Numbered from the stretch's first letter, positions 17,601 to 24,072 are shown. The stretch is 26,097 nt of DNA from Rhodobacteraceae bacterium UBA6273 (GCA_002440625.1 DJUV01000122.1:1-26097), one strand, 5' to 3'. Program-made: numbers and translations. The notes: a model not told the origin generated them from the letters alone.

Positions 17601-17972
17601 GCCCATGCGCCGCACGATACCGTCGAAGCGGTCGTACATGCCCGAAAGAATGTCGTGCATGTCCTCGACCGCCAGCCGGTTCACCAGTTTGGTGTAGCCG
17701 GTCAGATCCGAGAAGAGCACGGCAACCTCGCGGCGCTGCTCGGTCATGTCATCGGCGGCGGGTGCCTTCCTTTCCGCCGGTGTCTGTTCGGCCTTCAGGG
17801 CCTTGATCGCGGCGAGTATCTTCTTGCGGTGGCCAAGCGAGGTGACGCCCAGTTCCTTCAGATCGTCAGCGGTAAGGCCGGCGAGGATGTCGTCATCGAC
17901 ATTGTTGTCGCGAAAGGCAGCCAGATATTCGGTCAGCTCCAGTTCGCGCAGGAGATGTTCGGCCTGAAGCAT
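14664..17972 (-). CDS. SAM domain-class III nucleotide cyclase-ATPase-TPR protein
   Basis: This is a 1102-residue multidomain signalling protein. Residues 1-60 form a sterile alpha motif domain (LRELELTEYLAAFRDNNVD and ELGVTSLGHRKKIL). Residues about 80-235 are a class III cyclase domain: metal-binding Asp89 (LFSDLTGYT) and Asp133 (HIGDCVMAVFGAP), and transition-state Asn208 and Arg212 (INLASRL). The purine-selecting positions are non-standard: Arg129 where Lys is usual and Gly205 where Asp or Thr is usual. Residues about 265-600 are an AAA/STAND-type ATPase (FVGRAAEL, Walker A GEAGIGKT at 300-307, Walker B LIAVEDLHWAD at 427). The remaining C-terminal half consists of TPR-like helical repeats. 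No membrane segment is seen, so it is probably cytoplasmic. It should make cAMP or another cyclic nucleotide in response to signals read by the TPR/ATPase part. It is followed by the flavoprotein gene. Confidence 0.93.
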   Translation of the reverse strand: MLQAEHLLRELELTEYLAAFRDNNVDDDILAGLTADDLKELGVTSLGHRKKILAAIKALKAEQTPAERKAPAADDMTEQRREVAVLFSDLTGYTKLVNRLAVEDMHDILSGMYDRFDGIVRRMGGTVDRHIGDCVMAVFGAPVSYGNDLERALRCAAEMHEVMRDLSRMHGEPLSVHVGIAAGRVLYSSKGQGALAESGFTVTGGTINLASRLADKAEGTETLISDRTYLELRGLIDAEAVENVEAQGFATPVTAYRFLGFRSRRADQRFVGRAAELGLAERALDQCLAQGTGQVLHLTGEAGIGKTSLLDQIGRRAVGRGFSVHRMLVLDFGLGGEETVVRSLLAQLTGLSTGATLSAIEAVSRGLRQTGILSERGAYIFSHAMGVRPEGAARLYVGTLSDRELAEAVNAVIASLVTAEAANAPRLIAVEDLHWADAETLGVVTHLAGVTARAPVLMVLTSREGSQHFDGDWHARLPDVRFVTLALPPLSRSEATELAAILHAPKTDLVRSCLEKAEGNPLFLAQLLHHANDAEVDAVPGTIQSLVQSKIDRLAADDRHVLYAAAVIGQRFRIDAATAIAGIPIYDAGALLEAGLVRKYDSDLLFSHALIRDGVYQTILRNELKRLHLSAAAWFEPSDSLLHAEHLEKAGSEAAAAAFARAAHEASANRRMSAALALIERGLGHDPAPDVRARLNLLAGDILRDLGRGEASISAFRAVLDDTADPEAVVAARIGLIGTMRIMDRLDETQSIIAEAVAIAEANNQYANLSKLHYLKGAICFPRGDFRGCLEAHSIALDHAERVGDPELMARALSGQGDAYYAQGRMFRAHGVFEKCLDLCNRYDLGAVEAANRFMLGTVKIYMNQTEAALHEALRSAELASDVGQLRPEIVSRLTAGWLLQSLARRDEARAEVERGLEAARQLGAKRFEPFLKETLVRILVAEGRVAEAAAVADEVLAQTRDLGAMNFIGPWVLATTAWTLEGPAAAALLDEGEALLHAGCVGHNYFRFYVYGMIGCLNRGEVARARRYCAALAEYTSAEPTPWSDFYIAFGRASADLLEGHPDAADRLGRLADEAERAGLVTAGQHIGRFLAAAKAKAPTA

Positions 17973-18238
17973 CCGTCAATCTATCCAGTCGCTGCAAATG
18001 CCTGATGTCCGCCGGCGAAGTGGCCACCGGGAGAAAAAGTATGACCAGCGCACGGGTTACGGTCACATTCTGGGGCTTGCCCGAGGGCTTGCCGAATGCA
18101 GCCGTGCCTCGGAATTGGCGGCTGCAGAGCAAAACTCGGCAAAGCATACCCGGCCCGCGCGATTCGTAACCCCTGATGTTTCCCTCGGGGGCGGAACTTC
18201 AGCGGGCGGTGCCGGGTGAAAGGCGGCTGATCCGCGCC
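17973..18238. other. Intergenic region upstream of the cyclase gene
   Basis: This 266-base stretch separates the cyclase start from the epimerase stop. I see no convincing gene; the short reading frames here have no recognisable domain and poor ribosome-binding sites. It must hold the cyclase promoter, but no clear -35/-10 pair stands out. GGGCTTGCC occurs twice at a 12-base interval (18073-18081 and 18085-18093). Confidence 0.5.
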
Positions 18239-18240
18239 TT
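18220..18240 (-). terminator. Weak hairpin at the end of the hydroxyproline operon
   Basis: AAGGCG (18220-18225) and CGCCTT (18235-18240) form a 6-base stem with a 9-base loop, overlapping the epimerase stop codon on the minus strand. Only three T residues follow in the direction of transcription, so it is a weak terminator candidate. Confidence 0.25.
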
Positions 18241-19240
18241 AGCGCACCACGAAGCCGTGGGCATAGGGGTCGCGATCGTCGATGAAGATGGTGTTGATGC
18301 CGGTCTGCCGCGCCCAGCCGCCGATGGAGGGGATGATGGCGGGCCTGTTCGCCACCGTCACCGCCGCCTCGACCCGGCCCTTGAAGATCGAGCCGATGAT
18401 ACTCTCGTGCCAGAACTCGTCGCCGACCTTCAGCTTTCCCTTGGCGGCAAGCTGCGCCATCCGCGCGGAGGTTCCGGTGCCGCAGGGCGAACGGTCGATG
18501 GCCTTTTCGCCGTAGAAGACCGCGTTCCTCGCATGGGCGCCTTTGACGGTCGGCTTGCCCGTCCAGAGGATATGCGAAAGGCCGCTGATCGCCGGATGTT
18601 CCGGGTGGACGAACTCGTATTTCGCGTTCAGCGCGGCGCGGAGCTTCGGCGACCAGCCGACCAGTTCGCCCGCCGTATGGTCGGCGATGTCGCGAAAATT
18701 CTTCTGCGGCTCGACAATGGCATAGAAATTGCCGCCATAGGCCACGTCGACGACGATCTCGCCAAGGCCCTCGACCTCCGCGGTCAGCCCTTCGGCGGAT
18801 AGGAAGCCCGGCACGTTGGTCAGGCGCACTTCCTCGACGAAGCGGCCCTGCTGCACATAGGAGATGTCGACCTTGCCGGCGGGCGCGTCAATGGAAAGCC
18901 GCCCCGGCTCGCGCGGCGTGATGAGGCCGTTCTCGATCCCCATGGTGATGGTGCCAATGGTGCCGTGGCCGCACATCGGCAGGCAGCCGGAGGTTTCGAT
19001 GAAAAGCACCGCCACATCGCAATCGGGACGCGTCGGCGGATAGAGGATCGAGCCCGACATCATGTCATGGCCGCGCGGTTCAAACATCAGGCCGGTCCTG
19101 ATCCAGTCGAATTCACGCAGGAAATGCGCCCGCTTTTCCAGCATGTTCGCGCCTTCCAGACGCGGCCCGCCGCCGGAGACGAGGCGTACCGGATTGCCGC
19201 AGGTATGCCCGTCGAGGCAGGAGAAGGTGTGGACAGCCAT
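18239..19240 (-). CDS. lhpA: 4-hydroxyproline 2-epimerase (proline racemase family)
   Basis: This enzyme interconverts trans-4-hydroxy-L-proline and cis-4-hydroxy-D-proline, the first catabolic step. It has 333 residues, as usual for the family. Both catalytic cysteines are present: Cys90 in LPMCGHGT and Cys253 in SPCGTGTSAR. A Thr at the second position would indicate the related 3-hydroxyproline dehydratases, so the epimerase assignment holds at residue level; a plain proline racemase is less likely given the neighbours. The ATG at 19240 is two bases after the dehydrogenase stop. It is the last gene of the deaminase-dehydrogenase-epimerase operon. The same enzyme is called HypRE or HypE in other species. 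Confidence 0.94.
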   Translation of the reverse strand: MAVHTFSCLDGHTCGNPVRLVSGGGPRLEGANMLEKRAHFLREFDWIRTGLMFEPRGHDMMSGSILYPPTRPDCDVAVLFIETSGCLPMCGHGTIGTITMGIENGLITPREPGRLSIDAPAGKVDISYVQQGRFVEEVRLTNVPGFLSAEGLTAEVEGLGEIVVDVAYGGNFYAIVEPQKNFRDIADHTAGELVGWSPKLRAALNAKYEFVHPEHPAISGLSHILWTGKPTVKGAHARNAVFYGEKAIDRSPCGTGTSARMAQLAAKGKLKVGDEFWHESIIGSIFKGRVEAAVTVANRPAIIPSIGGWARQTGINTIFIDDRDPYAHGFVVR

Positions 19241-19242
19241 AC

Positions 19243-20463
19243 TCAGAACCTTTGCGGAGAGAAGGGGGCGAGGTCAATCGCGGGCTTCTGGCCGGTCACA
19301 AGATCGGCGACAAGCCGGGCGGTCCCTGCGGATTGCGTGAGGCCAAGATGGCCGTGGCCGAAGGCGTAGATGACACTTGACGTTGTCCGTGATCGGCCGA
19401 TGGCGGGCAGCGAGTCGGGGAGCGAGGGGCGGAAGCCCATCCATTGCGTGCCGCCCTCGGATTTCAGGCCAGGCAGGAAGCTTTGCGCCTTCCTCAGCAT
19501 CGCTTCGGAGCGCCTGTAGTTGGGGGCCAAGTCAAGCCCGCCCAGTTCGACTGCGCCGCCGACGCGGATTCCGGTCGAAAGGCGTGTGATGACAAAGCCA
19601 TGGCCGCCGAAGGTGATTTGGGTTCTTAGGTCGAAGGCATCCGGGGGCAGGGTGGTGTTGTAACCGCGCTCGGTCTCCAGCGGGATCGCCTCGCAAAGCG
19701 TCCTTGCGAGGCGATGGGAAAAGGCGCCCGCCGCCACGACGATATGGCCTGCGCTCAGTGTTCCACCGGAGGCCAGCCGGACCTCTCCATCCCCAAGCGC
19801 CACCGCTTCCGCCTGCTCGATCCGACCGCCCTGGGCGCGGAACCGCTCCGCCAGCGCCAGCGTGTAAAGCTTCGGATCGGCGATGGAATACCAGCCCGGA
19901 GTGAATGTGCCGTGAGAAAAACGCGGGCTAAGTCCCGGCTGAACCTCAGCCATTTCTTCCGGCGTCATATGGCGTAACTCGATGCCATGTGCCTCGCGCG
20001 CCTGCCATCCGGGTAGCGACGCGCGAAACTCAGCCTCGCCTTCATAGACCTGAAGGTTGCCGTCCTTCCTGAGCATCGGCAAGGTGCCGGTTCCGGCAAG
20101 GAAGGGCTCAAGCTCGGCCTTCGAGAGGTCCATCAAGGCGGTCTGCGCGGCGGTGGAGGCCGCAACCCGCGACGGCGAGCAGGCGCGCCAGAAGCGGAAC
20201 ATCCAGGGCGCGATCTTCAGGGCATAGGCGGGCGGCACCGAAAGCGGCCCGAGCGGGTCAAGCAGCCACTTCGGCGCCTTCCGCAGGATTCCGGGAGAGG
20301 CCAAGGGCAGGATGTCGGTGAAGGCGAAGGCCCCGGCGTTGCCCGCCGAAGCGCCCGCTGCCGGGCCTTCGCGGTCGACTACCGTGACCGCAAGGCCCCG
20401 CACCTGAAGCGCCAGCGCCGCCGAAAGCCCGACGACGCCAGCCCCTATGACGATCACGTCCAT
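19243..20463 (-). CDS. lhpB: D-hydroxyproline dehydrogenase (FAD, DadA-like)
   Basis: This FAD-dependent D-amino acid dehydrogenase of the DAO/DadA superfamily should oxidise cis-4-hydroxy-D-proline to 1-pyrroline-4-hydroxy-2-carboxylate and pass electrons to the respiratory chain. The start at 20463 gives 406 residues. The FAD motif VIGAGVVGLSAALAL has GAGVVG at 7-12 and Asp30 after the second strand, followed by GASAGNAGAF. C-terminal motifs are RVGGAVELGG, WMGFRPSLPDSLPAIG and YAFGHGHLGLT, which close the flavin site. The upstream in-frame extension is rejected because it precedes the Rossmann start. Its start lies four bases from the deaminase stop with no strong ribosome-binding site, which suggests translational coupling. 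Substrate is inferred from the operon; similar proteins act on other D-amino acids. Confidence 0.9.
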   Translation of the reverse strand: MDVIVIGAGVVGLSAALALQVRGLAVTVVDREGPAAGASAGNAGAFAFTDILPLASPGILRKAPKWLLDPLGPLSVPPAYALKIAPWMFRFWRACSPSRVAASTAAQTALMDLSKAELEPFLAGTGTLPMLRKDGNLQVYEGEAEFRASLPGWQAREAHGIELRHMTPEEMAEVQPGLSPRFSHGTFTPGWYSIADPKLYTLALAERFRAQGGRIEQAEAVALGDGEVRLASGGTLSAGHIVVAAGAFSHRLARTLCEAIPLETERGYNTTLPPDAFDLRTQITFGGHGFVITRLSTGIRVGGAVELGGLDLAPNYRRSEAMLRKAQSFLPGLKSEGGTQWMGFRPSLPDSLPAIGRSRTTSSVIYAFGHGHLGLTQSAGTARLVADLVTGQKPAIDLAPFSPQRF

Positions 20464-20467
20464 CGGC

Positions 20468-21427
20468 TCAGGCCGCGAACTTCCGCGCCTCGGTCTGCTT
20501 CGACCAGTCGGCATACCAGCCGTCGAAGAGCGCAAGCTGCGCCTCGATGAAGCCCTTCTGGCTGGGGCTGAGGGCATCCGTCTCGACGAAGTGGAGTGTG
20601 TATTCCGTCTCGCCCCTAAGCACCATCATGTGCTTGAAGAAGAGAACGAGGTCTGGCCCGGCATCGACCTTCGAGAGGATCTGCATCGCGTCGTCCAGCT
20701 CCTTCGCCAGCCGCCGTGCGGTGGCGTCGCCCTTCGCCGCAGCCCGGCAAAGTGCTGTCAGGTGCAGGACCTCGCGCGGCAGGACGTTGCCGATGCCGGT
20801 GATCGCCCCGGTCGCGCCGCAGTTGACGAAGCCGTGGTAGACGGCGGTATCGACGCCGATCATCAGCGTGACGCTTTCATCCTGCGAGGTGATGTTCTCC
20901 GCCGCATAGGACAGATCGTCATAGCCGCCGAATTCCTTGAAGCCGACAAGGTTCGGATGTTCCGCCCGAAGCGCGAAGAAAAGATCGGCGCGGGTGGCGA
21001 AGCCGTAAAAGGGGCTGTTGTAGATGACCGCCGGCAGGTCGGGCGCGGCGGAAAGGATCGCCTTGAAATGCGCCTTCTGCGCCGCGATCACCGACCCGCG
21101 CGACAGGACGCGCGGAATGACCATCAGGCCTTTGGCGCCGACTTTCTGCGCATGCGCCGCAAGGGCCACCGCGCTCGCCGTATTGATCGCGCCGGTGCCG
21201 ACGATGACCGGGATGCCGGCCTTGGCGAGCCGCTCGGTCCCCTCCATCCGCTGCGCATCGGTCAGAAGCGGCCAGTCGCCCATCGAGCCGCAGTAGACGA
21301 CCGCCGACATGCCAAGCGCCATCAGCTCTTTGCCCTTGCGCACCAGCGCGTCGAAATCGGGGGTGCGGTCGGGTTTGCAGGGCGTCATCAGGGCGGGGAC
21401 CGTGCCGTGGAAAATGCTGGTCTTCAT
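20468..21427 (-). CDS. lhpC: 1-pyrroline-4-hydroxy-2-carboxylate deaminase (DapA family)
   Basis: This DHDPS/NAL-family class I aldolase fold protein should deaminate and dehydrate 1-pyrroline-4-hydroxy-2-carboxylate to alpha-ketoglutarate semialdehyde, releasing ammonia. It has 319 residues. The Schiff-base lysine is Lys164 (VGFKEFGG), and the conserved tyrosine is Tyr136 (VIYNSPFYGF). The usual GTTGE loop is replaced by GSMGDWP (47-53), which matches the hydroxyproline deaminase subgroup (HypD in Sinorhizobium) rather than true dihydrodipicolinate synthase. AAGGAG precedes the ATG at ideal spacing. It is the first structural gene of the operon, 131 bases after the GntR gene stop. Confidence 0.93.
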   Translation of the reverse strand: MKTSIFHGTVPALMTPCKPDRTPDFDALVRKGKELMALGMSAVVYCGSMGDWPLLTDAQRMEGTERLAKAGIPVIVGTGAINTASAVALAAHAQKVGAKGLMVIPRVLSRGSVIAAQKAHFKAILSAAPDLPAVIYNSPFYGFATRADLFFALRAEHPNLVGFKEFGGYDDLSYAAENITSQDESVTLMIGVDTAVYHGFVNCGATGAITGIGNVLPREVLHLTALCRAAAKGDATARRLAKELDDAMQILSKVDAGPDLVLFFKHMMVLRGETEYTLHFVETDALSPSQKGFIEAQLALFDGWYADWSKQTEARKFAA

Positions 21428-21473
21428 CTCTGGCTCCTTGGGCGGGGGGCGGACAGGGTCCGCGAATCTCTGG

Positions 21474-21491
21474 CTATGAGAAGCATCATAG
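21474..21491. promoter_or_regulatory. CTATGA-N6-TCATAG inverted repeat in the hydroxyproline leader
   Basis: Two perfect 6-base arms, at 21474-21479 and 21486-21491, are separated by six bases. The dyad lies 47-64 bases before the deaminase start and just downstream of the TTGTCGACAA palindrome in the direction of transcription. It could be a second operator or overlap a -10 element (TATGAT on the minus strand). Confidence 0.4.
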
Positions 21492-21505
21492 AGATTGCAT
21501 TTTAT

Positions 21506-21515
21506 TTGTCGACAA
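21506..21515. promoter_or_regulatory. TTGTCGACAA palindrome, candidate GntR/FCD operator
   Basis: A perfect 10-base palindrome lies in an AT-rich island (about 21484-21530) between the GntR gene and the hydroxyproline genes. TTGTnnACAA is the usual operator shape for FadR/FCD-type GntR regulators, and the regulator gene is adjacent. On the minus strand, TAAAAT downstream could be a -10 box, which would put the palindrome in the promoter spacer. Regulator-site pairing is inferred. Confidence 0.6.
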
Positions 21516-21558
21516 GAATTTTGAAAGCAAACCGTTGCCCGATAGAGGCGGGCAGGGG

Positions 21559-22266
21559 TCAGAGGTCGATGGCTTGCCTGCGGTCGCGGGCGATGAAGGT
21601 CTGGATCTGCTTCACGATCCGGTCGGCATGGGCACTGGCGAGCCGGTCGGCTTCACCCACGTCACCGGCGGCGATCGCGGCGATCATCGCCTCATGCTCG
21701 GCCACCACGCTTTCGGGCAGACGATCTTCGTAGGAGGCATAATAGATCGGCATGATCCGCCGGCCTTCGTCCAGAAGCCGCCCGAAGAGCGCGGTGTAAT
21801 AGGGGTTCCGCCCGGCCGCGGCGATGGCCATGTGGAATTCGCGGTTGGTGGCGATCATGCCCAGCTCATCCTCGGCCCGGACCGTCTGGACATACTCAGC
21901 CTGCCGGGTGCGGATCAGGGCAAGGTCGCCCTCGGTCCGGTATTCGGCGGCCAGCCGCGTGGTGACGCGGTACATGAGGGTGATGGCATCGAAGAAGGTG
22001 TGCAGGTTCTGGAAGTCGATGTTCGACACGATGGTCGAGCGGTTGGTGAGCGTCGTCACCAGCCCCTCTGCCGCGAGCCGGACCAGCGCCTCACGGATCG
22101 GGGTGCGCGACATGGCGAGCCGCTCGGCCAGTTGCACCTCGTCGATGGGCGTGCCGGGGGGGAGGACAAGATCGAGGATCTCGTTTCTGAGGATGTCATA
22201 GGCGAGCTTCACGCCCGAGCCGCGCTTGCGGTCGGTGGGCAGGCTTTCCTGTTCGTCATCCATCAT
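21559..22266 (-). CDS. GntR family regulator with FCD domain (hydroxyproline operon)
   Basis: This 235-residue regulator has an N-terminal winged helix (about 18-80) with LPPGTPIDEVQLAERLAMSRTPIREALVRL-type sequence at 35-64, and a C-terminal FCD ligand-binding domain (about 90-220). The metal-site histidines expected in FCD proteins are His145 (NREFHMAI), His191 (EHEAMI) and His213 (SAHADR). The start is the first of two tandem ATGs at 22266, preceded by GAGGGAGA; the long in-frame extension upstream runs antisense to the glutamate dehydrogenase gene and is rejected. It is co-directional with and immediately upstream of the hydroxyproline genes, so it probably controls them, with hydroxyproline or a pathway intermediate as effector. 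It is divergent from the glutamate dehydrogenase gene. Confidence 0.92.
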   Translation of the reverse strand: MMDDEQESLPTDRKRGSGVKLAYDILRNEILDLVLPPGTPIDEVQLAERLAMSRTPIREALVRLAAEGLVTTLTNRSTIVSNIDFQNLHTFFDAITLMYRVTTRLAAEYRTEGDLALIRTRQAEYVQTVRAEDELGMIATNREFHMAIAAAGRNPYYTALFGRLLDEGRRIMPIYYASYEDRLPESVVAEHEAMIAAIAAGDVGEADRLASAHADRIVKQIQTFIARDRRQAIDL

Positions 22267-22339
22267 CGCGCGATCTCCCTCAGCTTCGGGATACGTGAAG
22301 GCGCGGCGCCGATCAATCGTCGGAGCCAAATGACCGCGC

Positions 22340-22384
22340 GGGGCAGGGATGCGATGACGCAGGTGCTGCCCCTGCCTCTTTTTT
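22340..22384 (+). terminator. Terminator-like hairpin in the glutamate dehydrogenase leader
   Basis: GGGGCAGGG (22340-22348) pairs with CCCTGCCTC (22370-22378) with one G-U pair. Inside the loop, TGCG-ATGA-CGCA (22350-22361) forms a second small stem. A run of six T (22379-22384) follows directly. On the plus strand this has the form of an intrinsic terminator, yet it lies 66 bases before the dehydrogenase start rather than after a gene, so it may be an attenuator. An alternative pairing of GGGGCAG (22340-22346) with CTGCCCC (22366-22372) is also possible. Confidence 0.5.
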
Positions 22385-22449
22385 GGGCTAAGGTAGGGGT
22401 ATTGCTGCGGGCGACCCCCGCCCCGGTGCCATGTCAGACAGGTGACGCC

Positions 22450-23892
22450 ATGAACATGCCCAAAGTCCCGACCGAAGTAAGCTTTCGCGAATCCGTCGAT
22501 CTGATGTTCCGCCGCGCCACGGCGCTGATGGACCTGAGCCCGGGGCTTGAGGAAAAGATCCGGGTCTGCAACTCCACCTACACCGTCCGCTTCGGCGTCC
22601 GCCTCAGGGGCAAGATCGAGACCTTCACCGGCTACCGGTCGGTCCATTCCGAACACATGGAGCCGGTCAAGGGCGGCATCCGCTATTCGCTCGGCGTCAG
22701 CCAGGATGAGGTCGAGGCGCTGGCGGCGCTGATGACCTACAAATGCGCGCTGGTTGAAACCCCCTTCGGCGGCTCCAAGGGCGGCCTGTGCATTGACCCG
22801 CGGGAATGGGACGAGCACGAACTTGAGCAGATCACCCGCCGCTTCGCCTATGAGCTTATCAAGCGCGACCTTATCAACCCCGCCCAGAACGTGCCCGCAC
22901 CCGACATGGGGACGGGCGAACGCGAAATGGCCTGGATCGCCGACCAATACGCGCGGATGAACACGACCGACATCAACGCCAAGGCCTGCGTCACCGGCAA
23001 GCCGCCCCATGCCGGCGGCATCCAAGGAAGGGTCGAGGCGACGGGCAGGGGCGTGCAATATGCGCTGAGGGAGTTCTTCCAGCACAAGGAAGACGTGGCG
23101 GCGGCCCATCTGTCAGGCGGGCTTGAGGGCAAGCGCGCCGTCGTGCAGGGCCTTGGCAACGTCGGCTATCACGCCGCGAAATTCCTGTCGGAAGAGGACG
23201 GGGTGAAGATCATCGCCGTGGCCGAGCGTGACGGCGCTGTCGTCAACGAGGCCGGTCTGCCGATCGAGGAACTGCGCCAGTGGATGAACCGCAACGGCGG
23301 GCAGGTGAAGGGCTTCCCGAACGGGGCCTATGTCAAGGACGGCCACAAGGCGCTTGAGATGGATTGCGACATCCTGATCCCGGCAGCGCTCGAGGGGGTC
23401 ATCAACAAGGGCAATGCGGCGCATATCAAGGCGCCGCTCATCGTCGAGGCGGCGAACGGCCCGGTGACTTACGGCGCCGACGAGATACTGCGCAACAAGG
23501 GCACTGTCATCATCCCCGACATGTATGCCAATGCCGGCGGCGTTACAGTCAGCTACTTCGAGTGGGTCAAGAACCTCAGCCACATCCGTTTCGGCCGGAT
23601 GCAGCGGCGGGCGGAAGAGGGGCGGAGCCGGATTCTGGTGGAGGAGCTGGAACGGCTTTCGGCCGACAAGGGACTTGGCTGGTCGCTGGCGCAGGACTTC
23701 AAGGAGAAGTTCCTGCAAGGTTCGGACGAACTGGCGCTGGTGCGCTCCGGTCTCGACGACACCATGCGCACCGCCTACCAGTCGATGCGCGAGGTCTGGC
23801 ACGGACGGCCCGAGGTCGGCGACCTGCGCGTGGCGGCCTATATCGTCGCGATCAGCCGGGTTGCGGCGACCTATCGGTCCAAGGGCCTCTGA
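22450..23892 (+). CDS. Glu/Leu/Phe/Val dehydrogenase, probable glutamate dehydrogenase
   Basis: This enzyme should interconvert glutamate and alpha-ketoglutarate plus ammonia. The start at 22450 follows AGGTGA and gives 480 residues. The active-site lysines are Lys74 (PVKGGIR), Lys98 (TYKCALV) and Lys110 (GGSKGG); the catalytic Asp is 152 (APDMGTGEREM). The nucleotide-binding motif is GLGNVG at 234-239, and an acidic Glu after the second strand (VAERDG) favours NAD over NADP. ANAGGVTVSYFEWVKN is the form found in glutamate rather than leucine dehydrogenases. The in-frame stretch upstream of 22450 overlaps the divergent regulator gene and is not coding. It sits next to the hydroxyproline operon, whose products are alpha-ketoglutarate semialdehyde and ammonia, so a metabolic link is plausible. 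Confidence 0.93.
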   Translation: MNMPKVPTEVSFRESVDLMFRRATALMDLSPGLEEKIRVCNSTYTVRFGVRLRGKIETFTGYRSVHSEHMEPVKGGIRYSLGVSQDEVEALAALMTYKCALVETPFGGSKGGLCIDPREWDEHELEQITRRFAYELIKRDLINPAQNVPAPDMGTGEREMAWIADQYARMNTTDINAKACVTGKPPHAGGIQGRVEATGRGVQYALREFFQHKEDVAAAHLSGGLEGKRAVVQGLGNVGYHAAKFLSEEDGVKIIAVAERDGAVVNEAGLPIEELRQWMNRNGGQVKGFPNGAYVKDGHKALEMDCDILIPAALEGVINKGNAAHIKAPLIVEAANGPVTYGADEILRNKGTVIIPDMYANAGGVTVSYFEWVKNLSHIRFGRMQRRAEEGRSRILVEELERLSADKGLGWSLAQDFKEKFLQGSDELALVRSGLDDTMRTAYQSMREVWHGRPEVGDLRVAAYIVAISRVAATYRSKGL

Positions 23893-23928
23893 CGCCCGCC
23901 GAAATTTGCCAGATTACAACGAATCAGT

Positions 23929-23953
23929 CGCCCGGCGAGACCCGCGCCGGGCG
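23929..23953 (+). terminator. Hairpin downstream of glutamate dehydrogenase
   Basis: CGCCCGGCG (23929-23937) and CGCCGGGCG (23945-23953) form a perfect 9-base GC-rich stem with a 7-base loop, 36 bases after the stop codon. No T run follows, so it may act as an mRNA 3' barrier or Rho-assisted terminator rather than a classical intrinsic one. Confidence 0.5.
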
Positions 23954-24020
23954 GACAGAACGGTATTGTCCCCACATCGGCGACAGCCGCCCGGACTGAT
24001 TTCCGCTTCTTCACCAATAG

Positions 24021-24072
24021 GATGAACGGTGGATGAACGGGCGCTAAAGTTAGATGAACGGTAGATGAACGG
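24021..24072 (+). repeat. Four phased GATGAACGG direct repeats upstream of tadE-like gene
   Basis: GATGAACGG occurs at 24021-24029, 24032-24040, 24053-24061 and 24064-24072. The copies form two tandem pairs of an 11-base unit: (G)GATGAACGGT in the first pair and (A)GATGAACGGT in the second. Start-to-start distances are 11, 21 and 11 bases, close to one, two and one turns of the helix, so all copies face the same side. CTAA-AG-TTAG (24044-24053) lies in the gap between the pairs. The array is 143-194 bases before the TadE-like start, as expected for an activator or response-regulator binding site. The binding protein is unknown. Confidence 0.85.

Noticed and set aside
14712..18005. A 1097-residue plus-strand reading frame covering the whole cyclase gene in antisense
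   Set aside because: It is the GC-rich shadow of the cyclase gene: no domain is recognisable, composition is Arg/Gly/Ala-heavy, and the minus strand encodes clear SAM, cyclase, ATPase and TPR domains.
18073..18093. Direct repeat GGGCTTGCC at 12-base interval upstream of the cyclase
   Set aside because: Only two copies in GC-rich sequence with no dyad or promoter element nearby; could be chance.
21535..22449. Long N-terminal extension of glutamate dehydrogenase
   Set aside because: It lies opposite the GntR gene and has no family similarity; the ATG at 22450 with AGGTGA gives the usual start and length.
22267..23109. Long N-terminal extension of the GntR regulator
   Set aside because: The extension runs antisense to the conserved N-terminal half of glutamate dehydrogenase; the tandem ATG at 22266 with GAGGGAGA gives a normal GntR/FCD length.
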